64,000 nt of DNA. It comes from Augochlora pura (Eukaryota; Arthropoda; Insecta; Hymenoptera; Halictidae). The notes under the pieces are model-generated. The model was not told where the DNA came from, ran no database searches, and saw only the letters and a list, made by a program, of their open reading frames with translations. Every line of letters starts with the position of its first letter. The first letter of the stretch is position 1. A program made the translations under genes and the position numbers. This document shows positions 1 through 11,139 of this stretch, one piece after another. The stretch covers positions 3,038,001 to 3,102,000 of the forward strand of contig NC_135772.1 in NCBI RefSeq assembly GCF_028453695.1, given 5' to 3'.

Positions 1-1611
1 TGTGTATTGCATACATATATCTATTTATATATATATACACATATACGTGCACACGCGCCGGGGTTATACATACGTACATACACTCCACATATGTATATAT
101 ACACGTTTAAGACAGCAGAACGTGGACAGTAAATAAGAAGGAGGCTCGAAGGACCGTATAGACCGTGCGACAAGACGCTACTTCGCGGCTCCCGGCGAGA
201 GACACACAACCGAAATCGCGCGTATTTCTTTTCCGTGTGTGCGGCGGACTCTTTTTTCTTTTCTTTCTTTTTTTTTTTTTAAACCCGGCTCCTCGTATTT
301 CGCGGCAACGAAAATAGACGCCTTTATTGCTCTGTCGCGTTAAAAATTGGTTACGAAGGGTTCGAAGGCACCGGCGGCGCTCGCCAATAGACGGCGCCGC
401 CATGGACGACTTGTCCTCCGTTTAGATAGCGACGTCGGATAAGCCGGTCTGCGCCTTTTCTCGAGGAAGTCGGGCCAGCCCCTGGCGCACCGTCGCGCCC
501 CTCACTGTACCGTTGCGGCCCTTACTATACTATTGCACCCTTTCGAATTATTTTCCATTTTCGACGCTTCTTTTGTCGCAGCGAAATGTTCGCTCGAAGT
601 CCACGACGCCATTTTCTTCTCGTCAACTTTTTACGCTCTGCTCGATGCAAATAATTAATTATAATAAATATAGATATTGTAACAATATTCATTGGCGTAA
701 ACTGTATGAATTTTATTCACGTTGATCAGATTTTATTTGTCCAGTCTTCTACGTTTTCCAAATCTTTTCGAAACTTGGAAATCATTGAGATTAATGCATT
801 GTTAGTGCATTATTTATTGTTACTGCTTGCAAAATTCCTTTCTTTCTATTATATTTCTGTTCATTTCTTGCTTTATTTTATAGTCACGTTTCTACGTGTT
901 CTTTGTATTATATTGCGCTTTTTTGACAGCAACTATAGGGGTTGTTCTTTCTGTTTTCTAGATCTCGTTGGCGTTCGATGCATTTTCAACCCTCTGGCTG
1001 TGGCTTTATGGATAATTGCAGCGGACTAAATAAACTTTCGGCTCTTCTGCTTCGCTGTGGCTTTGATGGACACGTGTGGGACTTGTGAGACATTTTTTGG
1101 TAATCTTTTCGTTTGTTTTAACTTTAATTGGGAAATTCTGCGGTTTTCTGTCTTTGTACTGTCGTCGCGATTGTTTGCAAATTAGCGAAGATTTTATGGA
1201 AGCGGGCAAAGTATATTTTATTATGGTTTTCAATGATGTTCTATATATTTTGCATGTCGTGTTTTATAATCTTGAAAATGGCAGAATTTTCTAGATGGTC
1301 CGATAAAAAGTTAACAAAGGAGCAAAGAGTTTGCACATTTCCTGGAATTTTAGTGGAAAATTGGCTAATCGTAGTTTATTAAAATTAATCAATTAATTTT
1401 CCTCTGGCTCCTATAAAATTCCATTTAGCAGACCTTTATAATAAATATACAATAAATTCTCCTAAAATCGTCTTTTAAATCCAAACAACAAAGATGGACA
1501 ATTAGAGAAGAAGAGATTCGATTATTTCAGTCTCGCGGCTCTTTTCTATAGTCGACCATTATCAGGAACTATAAAAATGAGTCTCGCAGCTCTAATAACC
1601 ATACCACGTCT
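1..1611. other. Non-coding 3' flank, no supported gene
   Basis: The stretch begins with a TA/CA-rich simple sequence (about 1-110), followed by a pyrimidine and poly-T run near 245-290. The rest is ordinary AT-rich DNA. Open frames here are short, lack recognisable motifs and are interrupted in every frame. A minus-strand AATAAA polyadenylation hexamer (TTTATT on the plus strand) lies at 1375-1380; it is the first I find downstream of the six-finger exon's stop codon. Confidence 0.6.
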
Positions 1612-1875
1612 TCCCAAATTGTCTATTGCTGTTAAGAAGCCAAAGAACAATTAGATACAATTTACTATATTTCTTAAAAAATTATTTTAAGCTGGAAAAA
1701 ATTTCGAAATTATCTATTGCTATTAACAAGCCAAAGAACAATTGCTTAAAATTTACTATATATTTTAAAAAATTATTTTAAGCTGGAAAAGGTTCTCAAA
1801 TTATCTATTGCCATTAACAAGCCAAAGAACAGTTGCCTAAAATTCACTATATTTCTTAAAAAATTACTCTAATCT
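1612..1875. repeat. 91-bp tandem repeat, three copies
   Basis: Three diverged copies of a 91-bp unit carry the shared core CTATTGC..TTAA.AAGCCAAAGAAC at about 1623, 1714 and 1805, each followed by an A/T run ending in TTAAAAAATTA. The array would lie inside the 3' UTR of the zinc-finger transcript if the AATAAA at 1375-1380 is used. Confidence 0.85.
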
Positions 1876-2616
1876 AAAAGAAACGATAGTATCGTGTTAT
1901 CGAAAGAAAATTTACCAAAAAATGCCTCTCAACCTCCGCTTAACTTTCGAGAAACCGCACTTTGAGGTCTCCTGCGGCTTCCGCGCCCTCAAAGGAACAC
2001 CGTCCATCGCGCCGCCAACAATCGCCGCAGAATTCGCGGAGATCGATAACGTTGGCTTATCATCGCGTGACCACGATACACGGTAACGTTAAATCGATGC
2101 CAAGGGTATTACGAATAAAAGGGGTATCGTTCCCCGAAACGGAATGCGGCCCGAGGGGTGGGTGGGGTGGGGTGGGTGACCAAGAGGCCGACTTCCTCGA
2201 GCCAAAGAGACGTCAGACGACTCGTCCGCGTGTCCTGCATATATGGAGTACAGTGAAATGATCGTTGTTGTTTGCGCACACAATATACAACTCGCGTCGA
2301 TTACGCTGGACAGCTATTACAGCGGGTGTATCACACGCGTCGCGGTCTTCGATTCCGCGCGAAGACGCGATAACTGACTACAAACGAAATCATAAAAAAG
2401 GAACCGTTACGGTCGACGTTTGTCTGTGCTCTCTTTGGTTATCGACTCCTCTTATCACAAGTTTAGTTTCGTTAACAGTAAACGTAGAAAGCTTACCCTC
2501 CCCTCCGTCCTCGCGTCGTCCTCACGTCGTCTTCCTCCTCGTTGGTTCTCGCGAGCAGGTGTGTTCGTGGTAACGCGAGACCCTCGATGCCGGGCGAAAG
2601 CCAGCCGCCTATTACC

Positions 2617-2632
2617 GTCTTCGTCGACGTCT

Positions 2633-2664
<32 letters not shown>

Positions 2665-2676
2665 GTCGTCGTTGTC
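2617..2676. repeat. (GTC)n trinucleotide microsatellite
   Basis: A run of GTC/GTT triplets forms an almost pure trinucleotide array in the GC-rich segment downstream of the zinc-finger exon. It makes several frames look open, as poly-Ser or poly-Thr, but there is no other coding evidence. Confidence 0.9.
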
Positions 2677-3320
2677 ACCGCTTGACGATTACTTCGTTTC
2701 CTTCTTTCCCCCGTAATTGACTCGTCTCGCTGGGCTAACGGCTGGATGGATACGCGGTTCTCGTCTTTCTCTTCGCAGTTCACCCTCGCTACCCGCCCCC
2801 CCGACGACGAGGGGAGGGTAGCGGGAACTGCTCCGAGTACGACGACCTCCGAGGAGTGGTTCCCGACGGATCCTCGCGTCTAATCGCGACGGAATCGACC
2901 CGCGGAATCGTCGATCTTCGAGAACCACCCCCTGTGTTCTTGGACGTTCTCGATCGTGCGTCTTGAACGATCTTGCGATCAGCGATGCCTCTGCGCCGCC
3001 ATTGTCGCTGGTACGGTTGGAGATGGTTCTAGGTAACATGGACATGCAAGACGATTCGTCGAGATCGTGCTCGTCGAAATCGTCCCGACGCGCTCGCGCA
3101 ACGATGCGTCACAGTTCTACGGTTTCCTCCGCGCGAAAGTGGAAACCATGGGAATACAAAATCTAGTCGAGCCGTGGTGTCGTTGATCGTTGAAACGCGG
3201 CGCGTCGGGACCGCGAACGAATGGTACCAGGTGGACGAATGGCGATTCGAGATCGTCGCCGATTTAGAAGACGGATCAAGAATTACCAAGAATGTCACGG
3301 AACCGTGCCCCGAACCGCTT

Positions 3321-4421
3321 TCAGCGCTGGTGTATGTGCGTGGTGAGGTGTTTGGACAGGTAGTCGGCCCTGGCGAAGCACTTGCCGCACATCTCGCAGT
3401 GGTAGGGCCTCTCGCCGGTGTGGATGCGCAGGTGCCTGGTGAGGTCGCTCTTGCCGCCGAACGCGCGGCCGCAGAACAGGCAAACGAAGGGCCGTTCGCC
3501 GGTGTGCTTGCGAACGTGTAGCTTCAGGTTCTCCTTGGACCGTACGCACTTACCGCAGAACGGACAGGCGAACCGTCGCTCGCGCCTGTCCACCTCGTGG
3601 CTGCTCCTCGCCAGGCTGATCACCGCCTCGGTCGGCTCCGGCCGGTCGTCGTCGACGGCGTTATCGTCGACGTCGCCCACCTCGCTGGCGCTACCGCCGC
3701 CCGCGGAGCTCCTCTCGTTCAGCACCGGCGCCTCGGACATCTGCACCTCGACCGCCTCGCCGGGATTCTCCTGCACGCTCGCCGTCTCCGACACGCTCTC
3801 CTCCCGCGTGTTCTCCGCGAACGTCGCCCGGGTCTCCTCCTCGCCGGGGTTGGTCGTGGTGTCGCTTCCGGTCTCGACTTGCGACGGCTCGCCGGTGCTG
3901 GACACCTGGTCGCTACGCTCGGCCGCCGCGGAGATCGCGCTGCCGCCGCCGCCGCCAACGCCGACGCCGCCGCCTCCGCCTCCGCCTCCGCTGCTCTGCG
4001 GCTCCGGCGCCCGTTGCAGCCGCTCCAGCGCGTGGTTCAGCCGGTGCTTCTTGAACGACTTCAGATACCTGAACTGCATGCCGCAGACGTCGCAGGTGAA
4101 CAGCTTGTCGGCCGGCAAGCGGGCACGATGGTTCTGCTCGCGGTGCTTCACGTACGCGGAACGGTAGCGGTAACGCTGGCCGCATTGCTCGCAGGTGAAC
4201 GGCTTGTCGTCGCTCGCCTGCCCAGCGTGCTGCAGTAACGCGTGCCGTTCCAGCAGCCACGCGGAAGGAAACGTCGCCAGACAGACGCCGCAGCGACGGG
4301 CCAATCCCGCGAGACCGGCGAAACCGCCGTGACCTAACAGGGAACCGCATCCGCCGCTGCCGCCCGACCGCTCCACCAAGGCGCCCCAACCGCCCGCCTC
4401 CAGGCCGAGAGCCAGCGACAC
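3321..4421 (-). CDS. Terminal exon encoding six C2H2 zinc fingers (partial gene)
   Basis: This is a 366-residue open exon ending in TGA (3321-3323). Residues are numbered from the first exon codon, GTG at 4421. Fingers 1-3 are C44/C47/H60/H65, C77/C80/H93/H98 and C110/C113/H126/H130. Next comes a Gly-rich tract (about 144-168) and an acidic, Ser/Thr-rich linker of roughly 110 residues. Fingers 4-6 follow: C286/C289/H302/H306, C314/C317/H330/H334 and C342/C345/H358/H362, joined by classical TGERP linkers. Fingers 4-6 therefore look like a standard DNA-binding array. Fingers 1 and 2 have an H-x4-H spacing and non-canonical linkers. The protein is probably a nuclear, sequence-specific transcription factor. 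The 5' edge is not a start codon: TTTCAG precedes GTG TCG CTG, so this is an internal or terminal exon in phase 0. The exon is strongly GC-rich. The segment around CGMQFRYLKSFKKHRLNH suggests a conserved insect BTB-zinc-finger regulator; mamo is a candidate, but I cannot confirm it from sequence alone. Confidence 0.9.
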   Translation of the reverse strand: MSLALGLEAGGWGALVERSGGSGGCGSLLGHGGFAGLAGLARRCGVCLATFPSAWLLERHALLQHAGQASDDKPFTCEQCGQRYRYRSAYVKHREQNHRARLPADKLFTCDVCGMQFRYLKSFKKHRLNHALERLQRAPEPQSSGGGGGGGGVGVGGGGGSAISAAAERSDQVSSTGEPSQVETGSDTTTNPGEEETRATFAENTREESVSETASVQENPGEAVEVQMSEAPVLNERSSAGGGSASEVGDVDDNAVDDDRPEPTEAVISLARSSHEVDRRERRFACPFCGKCVRSKENLKLHVRKHTGERPFVCLFCGRAFGGKSDLTRHLRIHTGERPYHCEMCGKCFARADYLSKHLTTHIHQR

Positions 4422-4450
4422 CTGAAACGCGATTCGGGGATCGTTAGAAC
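4422..4450 (-). promoter_or_regulatory. Splice acceptor of the six-finger exon
   Basis: Read on the minus strand, the sequence GAATCGCGTTTCAG directly precedes GTGTCGCTGG. The AG is at 4423-4422 and the exon starts at 4421. The pyrimidine tract is short and interrupted, so this is a fairly weak acceptor, compatible with alternative use. It is predicted from the consensus and from the finger-coding frame continuing up to the junction. Confidence 0.6.
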
Positions 4451-5032
4451 GACGGGTCGAACCACAGACCGGAAGCAGAGGCGACGACTTTCAACCGGCA
4501 GAAGTGGTGTCGTTTCTTTCACATTATTTTTTTTTTTTTTAAAGATTCTGCATCTTTGATGGACACCGAGTCATCTTGTCGAAGGGGTGTCTCTTGTTCG
4601 AGTTTCGTCTCTGGAAGAAGCTCGTGTGAATATTTATTGTCGAAGTGGTCCAAGTCCTTTTGTTTTTATATTTTGGAATTTCAGGATTTTTTGGTTCGGT
4701 CGATTTAAAAATATTAATGGTCTTTTGTATTTCCTTAGGTTGCAGTAATGTCTCTCACATTGTCCCTCAATTCAGGGTATAAAATGGACAATTTGGGAAG
4801 AGGAGATACGATCTATGATTGTCGATAACAGGTGGCAACGATAATGAGCGCAAGGCTCTAATAATAACATTTTCTCCTTTCTCCAAATTGTCAACTTTTA
4901 ATCGCGAGATTGTCCATTTTTTTTCGCGAAATTTTCCATATTTATTCCCCAAATTCTCCAATTTTATTCGCGAAATTTTCCATATTTATTCCCCGAATTA
5001 TCAATTTTTATTGACAAGCAAAAACGAAATCC
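4451..5032. other. AT-rich intron; 44-bp repeat
   Basis: There is no gene here. About 4905-5015 contains roughly two to three copies of a 44-bp unit with the core TTTTCCATATTTATTCCCC. The segment 4785-4860 (ATGGACAATTTGGGAAGAGGA and a downstream CTCTAATAA) resembles 1492-1600, so both appear to be copies of one dispersed repeat. Confidence 0.6.
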
Positions 5033-5036
5033 TTAA

Positions 5037-5210
5037 CCCTTTGCACTCCAACGGCGACACTGAAATCGCTAAAATCTTGCGTCCGAGATCATTTTTACAA
5101 GGTTTATACCTCAAAAATTGTTGACAGTGGTTCATCGAATTTTATGCAACTACTATAAAGCAGAAAAATGATGTCAGACTTTCAGTTAAAATTTTTCTGA
5201 GCGCCGAGGG
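5037..5210. mobile_element. Degenerate TTAA-flanked TIR element (piggyBac-like)
   Basis: The left end CCCTTTGCACTCC follows TTAA (5033-5036). The right end is poor: GCGCCGAGGG followed by TTAT. The left terminus matches better-preserved copies in the window, so this is probably an old member of the same family with a decayed right end. No coding capacity. Confidence 0.4.
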
Positions 5211-5617
5211 TTATAAATATTGAAGTAGCTTAGTTCGACGTTGTTATAAAATGGACTTAGGCCACTTTCGAGATGAATGGCTCGTATAGTGAGCGTGATC
5301 TTAAATAGATTAAGGCTAAGCGAAGCTCGGGTGCGAAATAGTTAATAATAAAGCGAAGTTATTTGAAGATTGTTAGGCTCTTTTTTGTAATTTGTTGTTC
5401 AAATCTAGTTTCACTCGATAGAATAACGTAATTCGATTATGTCTTCGACAGGTGGCAAGATTTATAGCAATTTTGTTGCGATTGAAAGGCAAAGCTGAAA
5501 TGCAGGTAAAAAATTCGATATAAATTATCTTTTCGAATTTTAGAGGAGAAATTATATTCAGAAACTGAGAGTAGAAGGCTAATTCTAATTGTAGACTTCG
5601 CCTAATAGAGTTCAGTG
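5211..5617. other. AT-rich non-coding sequence
   Basis: I see no gene, no repeat of note and no RNA gene in this stretch. Confidence 0.5.
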
Positions 5618-5805
5618 CATGGTAGACTAATTAATCTTCTGCCAGACTAATTAATCCTTTTCTAAAATAATTATTCTTCTGCCAGACTAATTATTTTTCT
5701 TTTAGACTAGTTATTCTTCTGCTAGAATAATTATTCTTTTGCTAAACTAATCAGTCTTCTTCTAGACTAATTATTCTTCTGATTATTATTCTAGACTAAT
5801 AAATA
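5618..5805. repeat. 20-bp tandem array
   Basis: About nine imperfect copies of a 20-bp unit of the form GACTAATTATTCTTCTGCCA. The motif GCCAGACTAA recurs exactly 40 bp apart (5641, 5681), confirming the 20-bp period. Confidence 0.85.
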
Positions 5806-7104
5806 CATAGAAATTCAACGAATAAAATTATTATATGAAAAATATAGATTAAATGAAATACCAAGACACTTTACGAACAGGACATCCATCGATTGAACAA
5901 TGTTAGTAGACAGAAAGCATGCACCGTCAACACGTGACGACAATAATTCAAAAGAATCTCTGAAAAACCACCGTGTAAGCGTGCAATTCTCTAAACACAG
6001 ACAGTGAACACGTGCTTTTTAAAGTAGATAAAACTTACCGGCAAACGATCTCCTCAATTTACCGCGGTAATCGGCCTACCAGTGTATAACATGATCTTCT
6101 CGGACAATTTCGACAACGTGTTCCCACGAAAAAAAAAAAACTGTTACATAGTCGACGAATTGAAAAACAACAATCGAACGTGACATAATTCGCGGAATAA
6201 AATCGATCGAACGCCCGCGCGTGCTATTCTACAGTGCCTAATCGACCAAGGTATAGTTACGATTAAAAGAACGTGACACCAGACACATCAGGTTCAATGA
6301 CCTATTGTTAACACAAACAGTTTGCAGCTTTTATTTCACAAATCGTTAATTTACAACTATGATATGCATTCGTTCGCCTAAGAACCGAAATGAAAAAACT
6401 GTCATTTTACACGAAAACAAGGCGTATTTATCCATAATGATCGGAACGCGTATCAACGTGGGTGAGAGTTACGGACAAATTCATTTCTCTTTCGTTCTCT
6501 TTTTTTTCTTTTCTTTTTCCTCAGGCATTGTCTCGCCATGAAATCCTGGAGATTATTCGCACGGTGGTGGAGAGACACAGCATTTTCAAAATCACTTGCC
6601 GCGTAGACTGACAAATTCCGTTTATTCCTATCGACAGGCTCCCGTAAAACCTTATTACGCTATCTCGGGAACCGCCAAGATGGCCGATGACGGCCACGTG
6701 ACTCTCTTTTCTTCGCGCGCGTTGATTCGAAAGTTACTCCGTTACGTCCCCGTGTTAAATGCTCTCGTTTTCTATATCGTCTTTTATTCCTCTTTTATTC
6801 ATTTTTTATTCTTTTCTTATTCGAACTCGTCGGCCATCTCGGCGGTTCGCGATACGACCCCCTAATTCCAGCACGACTCGTACATACGGGTCCGGAACTA
6901 ACAGCAAAAATTACTCATTCGCACGTTTCATCTATTCTCCGTTGTTTCTCACTTTCGCACAGAAAAATCGTAGCACGAACGCGTCATCGAGCACCGAGGG
7001 AGGACACGTTTCTACGGTGGTTGTTTAGCGGCGCGCACGAGCTCTCGGCACCCATCATCCTTCCTCGTTCACGACTGCTCGGTTGACAATCGCGAGCGGG
7101 CGGA
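5806..7104. other. Non-coding, mixed composition
   Basis: The segment is AT-rich to about 6350, with an A run near 6130, and more GC-rich after 6600 with pyrimidine-rich patches. Open frames up to 89 codons (6596-6865) show no domain, and no splice-supported exon is evident. Confidence 0.5.
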
Positions 7105-7400
7105 GCGACGATCGCGCGACACCGCTTCCGATCGCGTTACACCGCTTCCAATCGCTTTGACATTGCTTCAAATCACACGACGTTGCTTTCAATTTCATGA
7201 CGTTGCTTTCAATTTCATGACGAAGCTTCCAATCTCGTGACATAGCTTCGAATAGCTTCGAATCTCATGACATAGCTTCAAATCGCATGACATAGCTTTC
7301 GATCGCTTTGGTTTTGCTTCTAATCGCTTCGAGTCCGCTTTCAGTCGCGTCGGATTTGCTTTCGATCGCGTCGAATCCGCGAAAATCATTTCGCGGTAAT
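7105..7400. repeat. 20-bp tandem array (GACGTTGCTTTCAATTTCAT type)
   Basis: About a dozen units of roughly 20 bp carry the core TTGCTTC.AATC..ATGAC. The best-conserved units (7190-7250) are exactly 20 bp; the edges are more diverged. Antisense frames stay open only because of the repeat. Confidence 0.85.
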
Positions 7401-7494
7401 CAGCCGGGTCCCCTGAAAAGGGGTGAACTGTGATCAAGCCTCGACGCTCTTAGTTTTGGAAATATTTAGTCAATTTCTCGAGCTCATTGTTGAA

Positions 7495-7729
7495 CCCTTT
7501 GCACTCGAGAACAATGCCTCGAAGTTGTAACTTAAGATTGTTATATATCTTCACTTTTACATTATCCAATCATATTTTTAAAGAATTGTTAAAAGCATAA
7601 AACCGTCTTTATTATATAATATTATTCAGTTTTGTATGTATAAATTGCACTAATAAGTCATACAAAATGGAGAAAAGTCGTCCAAAATAGCTTCGCCTTT
7701 TGAGCTCGAATTTTGTCTAGTGCAAAGGG
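7495..7729. mobile_element. TTAA-flanked MITE, piggyBac-like
   Basis: A 235-bp element with terminal inverted repeats CCCTTTGCACT and AGTGCAAAGGG. It is flanked on the right by TTAA (7730-7733) and on the left by TGAA, apparently a mutated TTAA. There is no open frame. TTAA target duplications and a CCC terminus are hallmarks of the piggyBac superfamily; the assignment of this non-autonomous copy is by structure only. Confidence 0.75.
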
Positions 7730-7733
7730 TTAA

Positions 7734-9926
7734 TATACTTGTTCAATACTATCTTCACTTTCCTTGGTTTCTATATAACGCGAAAATTATTTATTTATCG
7801 CAAATTTAATGCAAATAAAGCAGTATTTTGCGAACAAATCCGCGTTGCAGCGTTCCAAAATTCTCTGACAAAATCGTCGAAAATTTCTCCTTTTAAAACA
7901 GAATAACGCGCGATGCAATAAATAATTTATCAATCATTTCCAGAGCACTAAATACTTCCACTTTAGTGCGAACCCTAATCAACCCCCGGCTGATCATTTA
8001 CCAAATAAGGTGTCGGGATCGTCGCTCGCCGCGTACGCAAATTAACGCAACGCGTTGCGTTCCCTAAACCGCACGTTTCTCGCGCTTTCCGCTTCGCTTT
8101 CCGCGTCGATCTTCGCTGCGGAGATGACAGAACCGTGGGTGTCGCGATCAGAACGGCCACCGGAGTATTTGGGAATTTTAGCAGCGTTTTTATTCTGCCT
8201 CGTCGGACGCGTTTTTATTCGGCTTCGTTCGACGGGTTTTTATTTCTCTCCGTCGGCCGCGTCGCCGTTCGGCCAGCTTAGCTCGACGGAGATCGCACGA
8301 GCGGATCCACGCCGATCGACGAGGCGATCTCGATTTCTCCGGCGACCGTTCATGGCGGAGTAAATCGCGGAAACGAGACGCACCGGTGTGTTTGCACGCG
8401 TTCACTGTGCCCGCCGCGGCGCACGGAGATCGCACTTCGATACTTCGCCTCTACGTGTCCTATCGCGACACATAGTATCTGAGATCAGCAAAGTGTCGGG
8501 CTTGGAGAGTTCCGAGTATCGCGCTGCATTACGCGGGATACAGGGTGCCCGCGAAATAGCCGAGCGACGGGAACCGCTTCGGCTGGGATCGAGCGTCGTC
8601 GGAACATCGTCGGAAATTTGATGCGAGTTGGTAGATGGTAGCTTTTGCAGAGATCAATTTGTTTAGGGGATTTCGGTGGGGGGAATAGCTGGTTATGCGA
8701 GCCAATGCATAAACGATGTTATATATGCATTTAGAAATGCAGATTTATGCTGTTTTGCTATATCCATGAGTCAGATTAGACATTTTTTACGAGATAAGAA
8801 ATACTTTGACACTAGAAAAACGTAAACGCATGTATAAATTAATTTATTTTTAAACGATAACGCTAAACTTTCTAGTTATTACGTAAGCGTCGTTATAAAC
8901 AGAGATTAAAGAGTTCTTCCATCCTATAATCGATAAATAAATATATACCACGAATTTATTATATTATTGTGAAAAATGTACTGAAACGACAATTTCAGTC
9001 ATTGCAAAATTGACGTCACTTTAACCAGTAAATTCTATCTAAATACAACAAAATAAAATCTGCAATTTACCACAACGCATCAACAACACATAGATTACAA
9101 TTTTTAATTCCCTAAACAATTTAAATTTTAATCGAAAGGCCTAAATTTATACTCATATAAATGCAATATCAAACTGCATTCAATTTACTAATTTGCACAC
9201 AACAAAATCCTCCTTCAACAATTCTAAAATTCATCTGATGCGTTTCTATACTTTCCAACAATATAAATATAAATAAAACCACAACAGAACAGCAACATTA
9301 ATAACATCTCCAATCGCCGTCGTATTTTCTCAGCGGAAAACGCGCGATCAGCTAGATCAGTTCCGCTCGACGATTTATTTTTAATGCTTGCCTACTACCG
9401 CGTCTTCTATGGCGTCTAAGAAAACAAGTTTCCTGATAACAATTTATCTCGACCGCTTCCAAGTATGCAATGCAACACGGAAAACTTTCGCAACGAATTT
9501 TAATCGTGGCGCGGAACAATAATACCGCAAAAGACGTCGATGGTGCGTCGAGGAATGAGAAAACGACGCTTTAAAATAACAGGTGATACCGGAAACATTG
9601 TTCGGCCAATCAGGATCTCGTTTTGTGCGTCACTCGGATGAGACGACCGCAGGAAAATTAATCAGCTGTCGCGTTGACGCAAGAACGTGCGTGACATCGC
9701 GCGCGTTTCGAAGAATATTTACGCGGGAAGAGCTCGTCGATGAACGAACGAAAGAGTTAAGACGCGTATGTTGAGATAAGACGTGCAAAAGTCCTAAGTT
9801 TCGCTGTTTTACACTTTGAGTTCACGGATCTTTGAAATTCCGGCTTTGTGTTGCGTGATCTCGCATACTATGCGTCGATGATTTCTGTTATGCTTCCTGA
9901 ACTTTGCGAGCCTCCGAAGTCGCCCG
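7734..9926. other. Non-coding; GC-rich 7980-8630, AT-rich 8640-9580
   Basis: A CpG-rich patch (7980-8630) keeps frames of 80-100 codons open on both strands, but none shows a recognisable domain. The following kilobase is AT-rich with frequent stops. No gene is supported. Confidence 0.5.
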
Positions 9927-10255
9927 ATCTCCGAGTTTCCGTGCGGCGCGGTGCGTCGAGGTTGTGGCGAACGCACGGCGAACGCGCGATCTCCGAGTTT
10001 CCACGCGGCGCGGTGCGTCAAGGATGCGGCGAACGCACGTCGAACGCACGTCGAACGCACGGCGAACGCACGGCGAACGCACGGCGAACGCACGGCGAAC
10101 GCACGGCGAACGCACGTCGAACGCACGTCGAACGCACGTCGAACGCACGTCGAACGCACGGCGAACGCACGGCGAACGCACGGCGAACGTACGGTGAACG
10201 CGCGATCTCCGAGTTTTAGCGCGGCACAGTGCGTCAACGATGCGGCGAACGCGCG
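9927..10255. repeat. Compound minisatellite: ~65-bp unit with an 11-bp array inside
   Basis: Three copies of a longer segment (GATCTCCGAGTTT...GGTGCGTCAA) start near 9929, 9990 and 10204. Between the second and third, GAACGCACGGC / GAACGCACGTC units repeat every 11 bp from 10031 to about 10200 (16 units). Units ending GGC and GTC occur in blocks, as expected for stepwise expansion. Long open frames in several phases are a by-product of the array. Confidence 0.9.
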
Positions 10256-10990
10256 GTTGCGTCTCGCGTTCAAGAAACGCGCCGCGCGACCGGCTGGCGC
10301 GACCGAGGCAAATTAGCTACCGCTGTTAATTCTCAACAACGCTCTTTTTTTTTGTTATTCTTTGTCACTAATCTCTACAGCGTTACTCGATAATCAAGCG
10401 ATCTGGACGTCAAGTGCTCGGGTGTCGGTGTATACTGAATTGCGGCCGGAAACGGCGGGGGGTGGGTGTTTTGTGGGGTGGTTTCGACGGGGTTTTTTGG
10501 ATGGGGGAGGGGGCGTCATCGATTTTGCGACAGAGAAATATATCGAGGGGTTCGGGAGGGTTGAGGGGGTTGCGCGGTGGGCGTCGTGTCAGCGCCGTCC
10601 ACGCAAATCTGCAAAGCAAAAATCTAAAAGTCTCTGGTTGGCACACAAAAACTGAAACGATGTAGTGTTATCCATGTGGTGTGGCTGGCTGGAGGGGGAC
10701 GGACGGGGATCGGGGGGCGGAGGAGGAGGATCGGGCGGGCGGGGCGGGATTTGGCTCCGTTTTGTGGCGGCCGTGTGTGGCCGACGACGGGGAGCACGGG
10801 TTTCCCGCGCGGCTCGCGTTTACAAGTATGAAAAATATCCCGGCTTGGTTAAATACCGTTTAAAAAAGTTATTGCATTTTGGGTTACCTATTCTTGTGTG
10901 TATAGGTATCCGTCGTCTCTTTATCGTTATATTGTACAAATATTGTTGTAGTAAGTTGGTACAAACGTTACTGTAGAAAACATAACAACT
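10256..10990 (+). other. G-rich segment with quadruplex potential
   Basis: On the plus strand 10448-10560 and 10688-10745 carry repeated G runs of three to six (for example GGCGGGGGGTGGG, GATGGGGGAGGGGGCG). This is compatible with G-quadruplex formation. No gene is supported despite open frames, which are composition-driven. Confidence 0.5.
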
Positions 10991-11007
10991 CGTAGGTTCC
11001 CTTCCAA

Positions 11008-11106
11008 GTTCATCTCTCTTTCTCTCTCTCTCTTTCTCTTCTCTTTTGCGTGTTGTGTTTTTATTCTCAAATTTTCATATCGTTCGCACTACCTACCATT
11101 CTCTCC

Positions 11107-11139
<33 letters not shown>

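Larger units (their letters stand above)
1375..3320 (-). other. Putative 3' UTR of the six-finger isoform
   Basis: This segment runs from the stop codon at 3321-3323 (minus strand) to the first minus-strand AATAAA (1375-1380), a UTR of about 1.95 kb. It is GC-rich from about 1960 to 3320 and AT-rich beyond. Short frames on either strand (for example 2963-3166 plus) have no recognisable domain. The extent is inferred from the hexamer only; transcript 3' ends would settle it. Confidence 0.3.

Noticed and set aside
3418..4238. Long plus-strand frames (213-249 codons) opposite the six-finger exon
   Set aside because: They are antisense shadows of a GC-rich coding exon; the minus frame has six intact C2H2 motifs.
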